Shown here: piece by piece, positions 1 through 11,905 of the stretch
How the letters are laid out: every line of letters begins with the position of its first letter
Numbering within the stretch: position 1 is the stretch's first letter
Assembly: GCA_963854835.1 (NCBI GenBank)
Contig: OY978526.1
Location: forward strand, 88,464,846-88,528,845
From: Megamerina dolium
Lineage: Eukaryota; Arthropoda; Insecta; Diptera; Megamerinidae
Reading direction: 5' to 3'
DNA: 64,000 bases
The notes under the pieces: generated by a model
What the model saw: only the letters and a program-made list of their open reading frames with translations
Told to the model about the DNA's origin: nothing
The model's database searches: none
Made by a program: the position numbers and the translations under genes

Positions 1-515
1 GGTACTCAGACACAGGGGCACACGAAGAAACTGCGGACGAGCTCGCTAGACAGGATACAAACGAAGCCTTAACTGAAGAAAATCTCCACTTGGGGATCCC
101 CATTGCATTGGATCTATTCACAATTAACGCCTTCCAAAAATATGGACGTATGGATTCACCCATCTGTAGGACGGTGAACGGTGCTATGGCCCACACTCAG
201 TAAGAAACACTCGCGTAAACTCACTGACTTTAACAGAGAAGATATCTCGACCTATGTTGGAGTGGTTATCGGCCACTGCCTCATAGGACCTCACGCAGCG
301 AGAATGGGCTTAGGCCATCTCGTGTATAACTACTGCAGAAGCTGCAGAGATGAGGAGGAACTCGAGACCGTCTCACATCTGCTGGGTACCTGCCATGCTT
401 TGTGCAAAAGGTGCAAAAAATTCCTGGGATATTACCAGTTGAATGACTTAGCCCCCCTACCAGTGGTTAATATTAGCAACCTCCTAAATTTCCTCAAAAG
501 TTCTGGTGTGATGCT
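1..515 (+). mobile_element. 3' end of an RNase H-bearing LINE (I/R1-like), relic
   Basis: The translation begins inside the end of an RNase H domain (EETADELARQ, the usual last Asp segment). After a frameshift near 185-195 it continues as a C-terminal region with a CCHC-type finger (CRSCRDEEELETVSHLLGTC, C-x2-C-x10-H-x4-C). This RNase H plus finger arrangement is typical of I/R1-group non-LTR retrotransposons. The left part is cut by the window edge, and the frameshift shows that the copy is dead. The clade assignment is from motifs only. Confidence 0.7.
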
Positions 516-607
516 ATTTTTAACCAAACAATTATTAAAATTTGTTTATCAATATTCTTTTTCGGTCAAATTTTAACTTACTGAATTGATGCATAAACAT
601 TTTCAAG

Positions 608-1267
608 GCCTGCGATTTAAGACTAATGTTCCTAAACATGATACATATGTTCCTAAACATTATGCATATGTAATGTATATAGAACAATCATATTTGACAT
701 GTGAATTAATACTAATTGTGGGAGTTTTTGACATTAGAAATGAGCGATATCTACGCTTATAATGGTGCATATCTTTTTATATTGCAACAAATTCCAAATG
801 GCAGAGTAATTATGCTTATTATATCGAAAGTTTCATATTTTTAGCCCTTTCTTATGATCACAAGTTTTTAATATTAAAAAAAACCTGCAAAAATGTTTTT
901 TGAGATTAGAAAGAATCATTTAGAATTCATTTCCTGAGACTTGAAACTAATGTTCCTAAACATGATGCGTAAATAATGTATATAGAACAATCATATTTGC
1001 ATCTTAAGCGTAGTGTTCCTAAACATGATGCGTAAGTAATGTATGTAGAACAACCATATTTGACATGTAGATTATTGCTAACGTGGGAAGTAAGCACACA
1101 AGAAATAGATTAAATCAAGCCCTCTATAAGGCTACGGATTTCTGGTATTAGAAATGAGCTATACCTACGCTTATAATGGTACATATCTTTTTATGGTGCA
1201 ACAAATTCCAAAGGGCAGCGTAATTATGCTTATTATGTCGAAAGTTCCTTATTTTTAGCCCATTCTA
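608..1267. repeat. Two imperfect direct repeats of an unknown AT-rich sequence
   Basis: Unit 1 (about 608-852) and unit 2 (about 932-1267) share the same order of blocks: GTTCCTAAACATGAT, ATGTATATAGAACAATCATA, TTAGAAATGAGC, ACGCTTATAATGGT, CAACAAATTCCAAA and TTATTTTTAGCCC. Unit 2 carries an extra internal copy of the first blocks (from about 1016) and a roughly 60-bp insert. No coding potential is seen. It could be a decayed satellite, a MITE or LTR debris. I do not recognise the family. Confidence 0.75.
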
Positions 1268-2569
1268 GTGTTAATGAGTATACTGCGCATGCGCATGTTT
1301 CTCATTTATTTGCAAAATTTCGACAATTTTGTGACTTTTATACAATAACATTGAGTAAATATGAAAATATGAAAAATATTAATGATCAACAATAAAAGAA
1401 AGCGTGTCCAGGCGCAATTCATTGGTATCATCCCTCGATCAAATGAATTGTAATTTAAAAAGGGATATGCATACAAGCATATTATATACATATGTAGCGA
1501 TATTATACAAAAACAAAATAACGATGAAAATATTTTGATATGGGTTTTAATAATTTCTTTCATTGCCCTCAATTTGCGTGAGTGTCTCATTCATGTTATT
1601 TTCTGTATGTTGTTATTATTATTATTGCTTGGTTACTTTTCGACATTAATGTTTTTGGGGATGGGGTTTTCATGGTTATCGCTGATACTTCATAAGTGCT
1701 TATTAATATTTCTTTGCTTGCGCTTTAGAAATTTATATATAAAATTTTTTTTTTTTTTGGGTTGCCTCATAAAATTTGCAAACAATTTTATATTCATTGT
1801 CTGTCTGTTTGATCATCATTTATAATGATGTTTTTTTTTTTTTTATTTGTTTTTGCAACAAAGCGTAACTTTGTCGTTCGTTCAACTTGTACGTTTGCAT
1901 GCTATGAATTCTTTACTAGCGTTTATATATATTTTTTTTATAATTTTAACATTTTTTGCATGCTTTATTTGAAATTTGCAAGATTAAGGTTTTTTTTATC
2001 TTTATTTTTATTTTTGGCAAAAAGGTAGAAGTGATACATTTTGGCGTGTTTTAATTTCATTTAGCTAGCTGTTTATTAGAGCAGCACAATTTAATAGTTC
2101 TCTTCCCTTATAATGTGTGTGTGTGTGTGTGTGTGTGTTTTCATTATTTTTGCATTGTAAAATATTTCAGGTTTATAATTTGAAATTAAAATATGCAAAT
2201 AAATTTAACAAATAAATTCTAACTTAGAGCAAGTTTGTGTCTTAAGTCTTTCGAATCAAGTATGGAGAAATTAATAGTGGATGCTTGAGCTAGTGACATC
2301 GTCAGCAGATATTGAGAAAAATTATTTGTATTTTTGTGATTAATCTGCTGAGGGGAATTTTTGTTTTTTTTTGAATTATTGCGAGCATACTACACTGTGA
2401 AACTGCAGCTAGCATTATTTTCGACTCTTTGTAGTTCGCTCTGAAATATCGTACCCTTTGAAGTCTCTGAGCTACATTTAAAAATATTACTTAACCTTTT
2501 GATGCCCCATTTAGTATGTAATGTCATTCAACTATTTTTTTTATTTATTTTTTTGGAAAATAAGAAAGC
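1268..2569. other. AT-rich non-coding stretch
   Basis: Homopolymer T runs and a short TG repeat; the open frames here are low-complexity. No gene or named repeat is seen. Confidence 0.5.
2113..2138. repeat. TG dinucleotide microsatellite
   Basis: About 13 uninterrupted TG units. Confidence 0.95.
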
Positions 2570-3790
2570 AAGGGCAGCACTCAAACATTTATTGGTCCAT
2601 TGTACTGCGCTCGAAGTTCCATTTTATTGTGTTTTAAATCTAACCGTTCTCCGAAGAAATCGGAGTAGACTTTGTGGTGCTAAAGACCGAAGAGTTTCGG
2701 CTCTCAGCACGTCAGTGTCAAAGACCTCAAATCTGATTCGAGCGAAAGCAGGGCACACACAAAAAAAAAATGGGCCGCCATCTCGTCTACTTCTTCACAG
2801 GCTGGGCAAAGTGCACTGCCTCCTAGTGCTACCTTTTCCATGTGCTTTGCCAATAGAAAGTAGTTTGTTATCAAGCCGGCTAGCATTCTACAATCACCTC
2901 TACCTTGATATAGGAGGAATCCGACCATTTACCCGATAAGTTAGGTAACATGGATTTCGTCCATCTACAGCCTCTCAATCGTCCTGCCAGGTCGACTTAT
3001 GGACTAGATTAGTCCAGGAGGTGTTGACCGTGGCCTTGATGACTCCAGCGGGTAGTGGCAAAGCAGGCTCAGGTCGGATTAAATCAGCCGCAGAACCTTC
3101 TCTTGCTAAGGCATCAGAGGTCTCATCTGCCTACGATTCCCACGTGGACAGGGACCCACATCAGCGCCAAACTATTATGTCTTCCGACATAATTTAGCCT
3201 TGATTTGCAGAACTCCACTATCTTGGAAGTGGTGATGGGGTTGTTTAAGGCCAGCAGCGCAGCCTGACTGTAACTGCGTGAAAGACAGATGCATACATAC
3301 TAAGGCCAAAGAACAGTTGAGTTCTGTTAGTTTCCACGAAGACTCCAGAACCAGGAAGCAAAGTGTACCGGGCTCAGCTTCAGGGTCTGACCAGGAGCTA
3401 GGCGCAGGTAGATATATTTTATACCGCTTTTCTAGTATGATCGTAGACGGTCTGCAGTCCCAGGGCATAGACAGAGCTAAAAAGTTCGCACCTGTGCCAC
3501 TGCTGTGCACAGAGCCGGAATTGGGTCATACCAGTATCCGTTGTGAATCAACCTATAGATGGCATTCGTGGAATCTCCTCGGATGAAAACATCAAGAGGG
3601 GGAAGATTCATCATAGCAACAAGAGCTGAACCAGATGTGGTAGCGGAGGCCCAGTACAACAAAAAGCCACAGTGCGTTATAACCTTGATACGGTTCTCTT
3701 TACTTCCACAAAGGATACTCGACTCATCGAGGCTACCGATGAATAAGAGATGATTGGTCTTATCATAGCAGTGTAGATCCATTGGACCTT
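2570..3790 (-). mobile_element. Antisense relic of an RNase H-bearing LINE
   Basis: Read on the minus strand from 3790 downward, frames in order show three pieces. First is the post-RT segment (WASATTSGSALVAMMNLPPL, resembling the ATT(P)xxAMxxxLxLPPLD linker seen before RNase H). Next is a broken RNase H-like stretch (about 3510-3175). Last is a C-terminal finger, CPACEEVDEMAAHFFFVC (about 2815-2760). Several frameshifts and stops separate them. It is the same broad group as the relics at 1, 22430 and 24300. Non-functional. Confidence 0.65.
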
Positions 3791-4119
3791 GCTAGGGGAA
3801 AGTCCCCACATCATGCCAAAAGCATCCCCATTCAACTACTTCCTGAGGGTTCTACTAGGTTTTCTTTCAGAAATTGTATCATACTCTTGCGTTCGTTGTA
3901 ATTGCAATTGCCACTTATAGGCTTCATAGAACAGCTCATTATTGAATATGGAAGTTCTCCTTCTGGGAACTCGATTTTATATTTTTAGTTTTAGGGAAAT
4001 GACAAGTACTATTTTTGCTGCAGAAACTAATACTTAGTACTGAGGTATTAGGAGTCAATGAATTGACTTTCCAGCGAGCATTATATTTAGATTATAGCGT
4101 AGGATTATAAGAAAGGAGC
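3791..4119. other. Non-coding stretch, nothing recognised
   Basis: AT-rich with no repeat structure or coding signal. It ends at the target duplication of the next element. Confidence 0.5.
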
Positions 4120-4131
4120 AAAGGAATTATT

Positions 4132-4406
4132 ATTATTATGAAGAGATCCGAAAAAAAATGGGGCTGGATCGGCCACGTTCTGAGCAGGGAGAGTGGCAAC
4201 CTAACAAGGACTGCGATTGACTGGAACCCCCATGGAAATTGTAGACGAGGAAGACCAGCGAATACCTGGAGATGACTATTAGAGTTGGAAATCCGTGCCA
4301 TGCGCTTTAGCTGGAATGAAGTGAAGAGACAGGCACAAAATAGACCCGAATGGAAGAAATTCGTTGTGGCCCTATGTTCCAGCCTGGAACCCTAGGAATA
4401 TGGATG
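4132..4406 (+). mobile_element. 5'-truncated RTE-type LINE insertion with 12-bp target duplication
   Basis: The 3' end of an RTE-like reverse transcriptase frame (WGWIGHVLSRESGNL, RRGRPANTW, EWKKFVVALCSSLEP then a stop at 4393-4395, with an internal stop). The last residues match the end of the larger antisense copy at 44819-46270. The body is followed by the tail ATATGGATG and is flanked by perfect copies of AAAGGAATTATT at 4120-4131 and 4407-4418. This is the expected signature of target-primed insertion of a severely truncated copy. Confidence 0.85.
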
Positions 4407-4418
4407 AAAGGAATTATT

Positions 4419-5935
4419 TCACTTTAGTCAAATTTCAAAAATTCCATATATTACTACTATTTACGTACAATCTATGCCTACCCTATTCGTCCAGGATATT
4501 AAGAAAATGTGTTGTTTGTTTTGTCATTCTCTTCAAAATTTTGCAATGACCATTGCAAATTGAGGACACAGAATATTTATGCGCATAATTTACATAAGTG
4601 CATTCATTCTTTCTTATTATTGTAATAAAAATTTCACACTTCAGCGAGAGCAGTTTGCAAATTATAACAATTTCGAGATTTCGGCGCAATGTTGCAACCA
4701 CAAAATGATCAACATTATAAGAAGAAGAAGAAAAAAAGTAAAAGCTACCGTTAACGTATAATCATCACATATTAAACGACACATTATTTTCACACCTTTT
4801 GGTAAAAGCAAGAGCTACAACAACAACAACAACAACAACAAAAAGACCAAATAAGAAAAATGATGCGTGAACATCGTTAACAACAATAATGATCACAACA
4901 GTAAGCGATAAAAGTGATGAGGACAATTTCAAACATACACACACAAGCACACATACGTACACAAGCATTGTATTGAGAACAATTGAGTTGGAGTGGTTCG
5001 AGAACCACTTTAAACAGTCACTAAAAGATGCAGCAAAACAAGAATCAAATCTGAAAAAATTTGCCTATGTGTGTGTGTGTGTGTTTTTGTGTGCGTATGA
5101 TCGCGCACACGCTTACTTCATTATATTATATGTACATAGAGTCGCATGTACATACAAATACAATGAAGAATGATGACCAAGAAGCGATGACAATCAAGTT
5201 TATATGAAAATAGGACACGCAATAATGATAGTCAGTCAGATTGTGTATGATGGCATACATATATACACAAACATATGTATCGCAACAAAATATAAGTTCA
5301 TATTGCGTAAACAACAGCAACAACAATAACACCAACAACAATAATGACAATATTGTCCGTGGGGAAATATTGCAAAAACCACACCAAATAAACTACCAAA
5401 CGGGCAAACTACCGAACGACACAGAATGAATCAAATAGAATAGAGCAAACAACAACGATTGCGTGACACAGCTGCCATTGACCATGATTATTCGGTAATG
5501 TTGGACAAACGAAATGGCATATAAGTATTACTTAGCTCCTATTATCATACATATCTTACATACTTGTATATAAACCTAAGTAAATGTTGCCATTCCCATA
5601 AAAATGATGAGACTTTCTTTTCAAGGAGATGAAACACCTTGGAATTTCGGATATGAAATATGATGAAGATGAGAGCTACATATGTACGTGTATGTGTATA
5701 TAGCAGCAATTCTGACAGCATAAGCTGTTGTATGTCTTATTTCTGTTTGCTGTATAGTTTACAGATGGGCGGCCGAAGAGAAATGGGTTTCAAGAGAGCG
5801 ATTTTCAAAAACTTAATTTAATATAATTATTTAAAAGTTTGGGTAGAGATGTTTGAAAGTCCGATAGAAATTTAGAATTTATATACAGCCATTCTGAAGG
5901 TTTTTCTTCTACATAATATCATTAAAATTAATATT
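4419..5935. other. Simple-sequence-rich non-coding stretch
   Basis: Contains CAA and GAA triplet runs (about 4720-4745, 4818-4841), TG/CA tracts (about 4938-4960, 5068-5086) and many TACATA motifs. Typical of dipteran intron or intergenic DNA. The open frames are low-complexity and not convincing. Confidence 0.5.
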
Positions 5936-6214
5936 AAGAGCTTGGTTTCGAGGTTCTTATGCATCCACCTTATAGTCCAGATCTGGCACCAAGTGATTAC
6001 TACTCGTTCCTGTCTATGGCGAATGATTTTGCTGGTGAAAAATTCGCCTCAAGAGAAGCTTGTGAAAATGGACTGTCCCAGTTTTTTGCCAATAGGGATG
6101 AGGGTTTCTCTGAGAGTGGTCTTATGAAATTACTTTCAAAATGGCAACAAGTTATCAAACAAAATGGTGCATATTTGATCTAAATCGGATCATTCTAACT
6201 ATGCTAAATAAAAC
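5936..6214 (+). mobile_element. 3' fragment of a mariner transposase
   Basis: The frame ELGFEVLMHPPYSPDLAPSD, continuing to ...QNGAYLI and a stop at 6181-6183, is the C-terminal part of a DD34D mariner transposase. The third catalytic Asp (APSDYYSF) is intact. It is the same family as the 235-bp deleted copy at 27105-27339, which shares KWQQVI..., the stop region and TCGGATCATTCTAACTAT. Similarity stops at AATAAAACC (6214), where a SINE piece begins, so the right inverted repeat is missing. No 5' half is present. Confidence 0.85.
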
Positions 6215-6216
6215 CG

Positions 6217-6314
6217 ATATATATTATTAAATTTGTTATGCTTCAGACGGGGATTGAACCCACAACCTAGTGATCAGAAGGCCAACACACTAACCACTGA
6301 GCTACGGCACCCGA
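6217..6314 (-). mobile_element. SINE head, copy A
   Basis: On the minus strand it has a Pol III A box (TAGCTCAGTGG) and a B box (GGTTCAATCCC) about 33 bp apart, within a tRNA-like 75-bp head beginning GGTGCCGTAGCTCAG. It is followed only by the short AT-rich link found in longer copies, so the body is missing. It abuts the mariner fragment. See copy B for the full element. Confidence 0.8.
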
Positions 6315-6675
6315 CACAATGACAAAACTATATAAATTGCATTAACTATTATTTCCTCATCCAACAATATTTCCAACAACACCAACAACTATGATCTCTT
6401 TCCAGTCTTGAAAAAATGGCTTCATGCAAAGATATTTGAATCGCTCTAAACGGATCTTTTAATATCATATTCGTTTGACGAATTGTAAATTATTAGCTAA
6501 AATTAAACTACTGTGTATAAATGCTCACACAGGCAACTAGTATGAAATTTATATAATTTTTTTTATGCTTTTCATTTAGAGCGGCTTTAATTTGATTGTA
6601 AAAACATATTGTTTCATAAACAATTTGACATTAATTTTATTATATGGATAATAATAAAAATTGTCAAAAACTATC

Positions 6676-6859
<184 letters not shown>

Positions 6860-6902
6860 TATATATAAAATAGTAAATAAAATTTAAAAGTAACTACCTT
6901 AA

Positions 6903-8591
6903 GGTGGGTCAAATTTTCAAATGGCTTGGCTCAGTGAAAAATATAAATTTTAGGTTATTTTTATCCATCTTATTTATTCATTTAAAACAAAAACATAAAT
7001 TTTGTAGGAGAGCTCCATGAAAAGTGAGAAGAAATTCGTAGAAAATGTTGGGAAGGTCAAATTAATAGGAGTCGATCATACATTTCATTGCCCTAGAGAC
7101 GATTCCTCGTGTTATTTCTTGATTTTTGTAGTTTTTGTGTCTATTTTATGATGAAGTTTCCATTCCGTTTTGCTACCCAACATTTCTGCTGAACTTACTT
7201 CCACCCTATGTTCATCCTCAAGGGGGCTTCCATACAAAATGAACGCAAAAACATCCAAACAGAGGCAATTGTCCCAAGAGCTGCTCAGGAATCGCTCCTA
7301 AAGTGATAAAATGTGTCACTGAACTATTTCTCCTCCTTAAAATTTTTCGTTAGACTTATTTGTAATCTACATAGCTTAAGGGAACTATCCTACAAAACTT
7401 CAGTTTTCATAATTTCTATAAAAACTTCAAATTTTATGAATTTAAATCTGGATCGGATTGGACCTTATCAGTGTGATTTCAGACCTGGTAAATCTACCAT
7501 CGACCAGATTTTCACACTACGCCAAATCCTGGAGAAGACCCCCTAAGAAAAACAGATCGACACGTCTACGCAACAATGTCTGAGTTCGGTATTCCTGCAA
7601 AGCTTATTCGACTTTGTAGAACGACACTGCATTACTCCCGTTGTGTATTCGTTATCGTGCGAGTTCTTCAACCTTATTATGGACATAGTGGCACTATCTT
7701 CAACAAAAGTGTCATGCTGTTGGCATATGCCGACGATGTTGACATAATCGGCATGAACACGCGAGCAGTCAGTGCAGCATTCTCAGAGATGGAAAGAGAG
7801 TCGCGTCGAATGGGTCTTGTGGCGAACGAGGGCAAGACGAAGTAGCTAGTGTCAACAAACTGGCATCTTGGACAGCACGTCACTGTTGACAACTACGTTT
7901 TTGAACTAGTATGGGACTTTGTCTATCTTGAAACCAGCATTAACAGCAGTAATGACGTCAGCCTGGAGATATTGCGTAGGATCACTCTTGCAAATACGTG
8001 CTACTTCGGGCTAAGTAAACTATTGAGAAGTCGAACCCTCTCTCGACGAACGAAAACTACACTCCACAAGTCTCTCATCATGCCTGTCCTTACATATGGC
8101 GCTGAAGCCTGGACAATTTCCACCGCGGGCGAGTGAATGCTCGGAGTATTCGAGAGAAAAGTCCTACGCAAGATCTTTGGACCTATTTGCGTTGGTGGCG
8201 AGTACCGAATAAGGTACAGCCATGAGCTGTACAAGCTGTATGCCCATATTGTCATAGTAAAACGTATCAAAATCTAGCGGCTGATCTTGCTAGGTCATGT
8301 CGAGCGAATGAAAGAACACGCTCCAGCTAAGCAGGTGTTATATTCGGCACCCGCTGGAGGACGACACAGAAGAGGAAGACCTAACCTCCGGTGGAAAGAT
8401 CAAGTACTGGAGAACATGCGAAGAACTAGCGAATAACAGAGATGGCTGGCCAAGCATGTTATATTCAGCCTAAATCGATATTCGGTTGTTATGGCCACAT
8501 AAGTAAGTAAGTAAATCTGGACTTCCATGGGAAAAAATTGCATGAAACGACCTAAGTAGTCAATATTTTCCTACATACAATTTCACCCACC
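6903..8591. mobile_element. TTAA-flanked element with 13-bp inverted ends (piggyBac-like), carrying a LINE relic
   Basis: The left end is TTAA (6899-6902) followed by GGTGGGTCAAATT. The right end, read in reverse complement, is TTAA (8592-8595) followed by GGTGGGTGAAATT. TTAA duplications are the mark of piggyBac-type transposition, though these ends do not begin with the usual CCC. No piggyBac transposase is seen. The interior is non-coding apart from the LINE relic at 7440-8515, which appears to have inserted into it. Confidence 0.5.
7440..8515 (+). mobile_element. LINE reverse transcriptase relic (RTE-like)
   Basis: Successive frames give QCDFRPGKSTIDQIFTLRQI (palm entry), MSEFGIPAKLIRLCR, LLAYADDVDIIGMNTRAVSA (the YADD catalytic motif, 7716-7755 region), GKTK, FVYLETSINSSNDVSLEI, and a C-terminal RLILLGHVERMKEH and RRGRPNLRWKDQVLE. 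Stops at about 7843, 8134 and 8274 and a large deletion between the first two blocks show decay. It ends in a short AAGT-repeat tail (8500-8513). It is the same family as the relics at 16427 (minus) and 48240 (plus). The clade is tentative. Confidence 0.8.
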
Positions 8592-10877
8592 TTAATATGC
8601 ATTAAAAATTAAAGATTATAAAAAAAAAATGTACATTTATGACGACATAATAATCAACGACCTCATGCATATCTATATATTGTCCATATACATAGTATTT
8701 CAATAACAATAGAAAATTGTTTAAATATTGTCATCAAGATTAAGCTGAAGGTAAAAAAAAAAAAAATATAATGACTAAACTTGCACTCAACAACAATGAA
8801 GTGATTTAATTTGAAATTCAGCGGAACAAAAACAAAAAAAAAAATGTTGTAAAATAAAATAAGGCATTATTTAGCGCCAGTGCTGTAAAATAAACTAACA
8901 ATAATAGTAGTAGTAGTAGTAGTAGTAGCATTAGAGTAGTAAAAGCAATACTAATAATAATGATGGCAAGCAAAAAAAAAATATGAAACAAATGCATCAA
9001 TATACGTACGATACATACATGATGCCAATGTACATATAGCTAAATGAAAAGAAATGAAAGAAAAAGGAGCAGGAAGTCTCCATAATTCCCAGTCGTTTTT
9101 TTTCTTTATTTCTTTGTTTCTTTGTCTTCTTCTGGCAATTATTGTTATTGCTGTTTTTTTTTTTTTTGAATGCTGACAATATTCAAGTAATGCAAATGAT
9201 CATGTGAATTATAATGATGTTAATGATAATAATGAAGATGGTGACGATATACTGGCGCTTAAATTCACGCCATTGCAATGTAAGAAAAACGATTGACAAC
9301 ATCGACAATGTAGCAAGACAAGCAAGCACACGACTAATGATTGTATTGGTATGATTTAAAACATAATTTGCTACCAATATTTAATATCTAAGCAATCGTA
9401 GTAACCAATATGCTACTCTTGCCGATCATCATCATCATCATTATCATCTGTTTGTTTACCATCATCAATGTGATTATTATCATTATTGTCATGATTGTCA
9501 TCCATGATGCTGTTAACGTTTGCATCAGCATTAATGAAATTACAATAACACACAGCCAATTTCATTGCAACTGCAAACAAATCGATGCACAATGTGAACA
9601 TTTAATCACACTGGCAATAAGAAAAAATTAAAAATAAAATAAATAAAAATAAACGGAACAACGACACAAGTCAGCATCAGCAGCAGCATCAGGAGAAATA
9701 TGCTATTACAACAACAACAACAACAACAACAATGAGAATAACAGAAGTGACAGCAAACGTCTGCAATCACTTTTTCTCGTTAAATTACTCGCACAATGCC
9801 ACTTGCAACAAGTTGATATTATTATTGCTGGTTGTTGCTGATGCTGTATACAATGAACGCTAACAATTTTAAAATTGTTTTCTCATTTTTTTCTTCGTTT
9901 TTTTTGGTGCAATATCTTTGTTTTTTTGCTCCTTACTTTTTACCACGATTTTATTTGATTTCTATGAATCTTCAATTTGCCAGCTGTGTGTAATGGCAAC
10001 CAACCAATCAACCAACCATCCATCCATTCATCCATCTAACCATCCATTTATCCTATTGTACCGTATGCCCTACGACATGAGCCACTTTTCCGCTGTCAAG
10101 TGTATGTGATTGGCCAACTACATATACTCGTAGATGGCAGCGGTAGTAATAAGAGTAAAGCAACATTTATTGAGTTGAGGGATATGATATGAGGGAGAGA
10201 GAGAGAGAGAGAGAGAGAGTGAGAGTATCATTTACTTGAATGAAATGATCACGATTTGTTTTTTGTTTTTTCTTGAATATTTTTATGTAGTCTTCCATTT
10301 ATTTGATTTTTTTTTTTTTGCCTTCTTTTCCTCATAAATATGTTACGTGAAAATATTTCTTCATTTTCTTTTTTGTTTTTGTTGTTTTTTTTTTTGCATT
10401 CTTTGCTGTTATATCTGTCGCCGTTTTTATTTGTCCTCTCTATTATCTATGGAAGCTTCAATTCATGAATTCATTTTTAGATTTTTAGTTGATTTTTATT
10501 ATTTAAATTTTGCAACAATGCTTTCTTTCAATCAATCAATTTTTTGTTCAATTTTTCTTTGTGAAAGCGAAGCAAAGTGAGATAGATTTTTGCATTTCTG
10601 CTGTAGAAATTGCAATTAAAATTTAGATTTTTTTTTTATAATTTTATGGAAATTATTATCATTCACATGACCTAAAGAAAATGATTTATTTACTTGTATT
10701 GGATCTATTAAAAATTCGTTTTGAATGTGTAACAGAGATTAAATTGAAATTTAAATTACATCAATTTTATTGCAAGGATTACATCGGTATGAAGGTGAAA
10801 GCCAATGTTGAAATGAAATCTTTGCTTTTTTGACGATATTTCACTTTAGTCAATAAATCCCAATTTAAAATGTACTA
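8592..10877. other. Simple-sequence-rich non-coding stretch
   Basis: Contains AGT repeats (8906-8929), TCA/ATC runs (about 9425-9500), CAA repeats (9712-9731), CATC-type runs (about 10010-10050), a GA microsatellite and long T runs. No gene is seen. Confidence 0.5.
10194..10220. repeat. GA dinucleotide microsatellite
   Basis: About 13 GA units; on the other strand it is a CT tract (potential GAGA-factor target). Confidence 0.9.
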
Positions 10878-11905
10878 CGAGGGTTGCTATTTATATTTCG
10901 GGATCTAGCAACATTAATGTCAATAGGTAAAATCTGGCAACACCATAATAAAGTTTGACATTTTTTTAGTAGAAACGTACTTAAAACGTTTTGATGTACA
11001 AGTGCTATTTGTTTCGTTTACAATGAGTTAAGAAAATCAATTTGTCCCAAAAAATGAACACAACTTTTAACGTAGATTATTTCAACAAGAATGTGTCGGT
11101 GAACTCAGTTCTTTGTATGGCGAAAAAGCACCATCAAAAATCACACTATATCGCTGGTATTGTGAATTCAATCGTGGTCGTAGTTCGGTCGACGACGAAT
11201 TCTGTGAAGGTCATCCAAAATCCGTTTTTTGTTTGCCACAAAACATCGATGCATCGGTACATGAACTGATAATGCAAGATCGTCATGTGACATATCGAGA
11301 GATCGTGAGGCATCCTTGGACATTAGTTCCACTTCAATATATTCTATTTTGCGTGAACAGTTAGTTGTAAAAAAAATCTGCAGTCGTTGGATATCCCATA
11401 ATTTATGAATAGCTCAAAAAAAAAAAAACTCGCGTCGATTGATGTAAGGAAATGCTTAAAAAGTTCGACAGTGGTGCTTCAAAAGATGTGTATAAAATCA
11501 TGGCACAAGACAAACTAACCGCCAAAGACGAATTATTCTCCAATGAGCTGAGAATGCGAGCTCTCACACATGTTTAGTCAAATAGGTAAATTTTTGTGCA
11601 GCAGCAAAACATCGAATTGATGACTCATCCTCCATACAGTCCTGTTGTGGCACCCAATGACTTCTTCTTGTTTCCGAATATCAAAGCTAAACTGGGTGAT
11701 CAACGATTTACGAGCGCCAAAGAAGCAGTTGAAGTATTCAAAAACCATGTTTTGGAAGTGTCTCAAGAGGAATCGAATGGTTTGAATGAATACAAAAGTG
11801 CATTGATCATCATGGTGAATATTTTGAAAAACAATAAAGCCATTTTTATTTGAAAATGTTTGTTATTATTTCGTATTCCCGAAATATAAGTGTATGAGTG
11901 TGAGC
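10878..11905 (+). mobile_element. Mariner element, family 1, decayed
   Basis: A TA (10876-10877) precedes the left inverted repeat CGAGGGTTGCTATTTATATT. The right end is degraded but retains the reverse complement of TTATATTTCGGGAATA near 11875-11890. Inside, frames show ITLYRWYCEFNRGRSSVDDE (N-terminal helix-turn-helix region), ALTHV and QQQNIELMTHPPYSPVVAPN with NDFFLFPNIKAKLG (third catalytic Asp). Frameshifts, stops and the loss of the region around the first Asp make it inactive. It shares ends and frame with the antisense copy at 15201-15967. Confidence 0.85.

Noticed and set aside
2499..2939. 146-codon plus-strand frame
   Set aside because: It runs antisense across LINE debris; no domain, and the minus strand carries the recognisable finger motif.
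6240..6314. tRNA gene on the minus strand
   Set aside because: It has A and B boxes but no convincing acceptor or anticodon stems, and the same head recurs joined to a SINE body elsewhere, so it is a SINE head.
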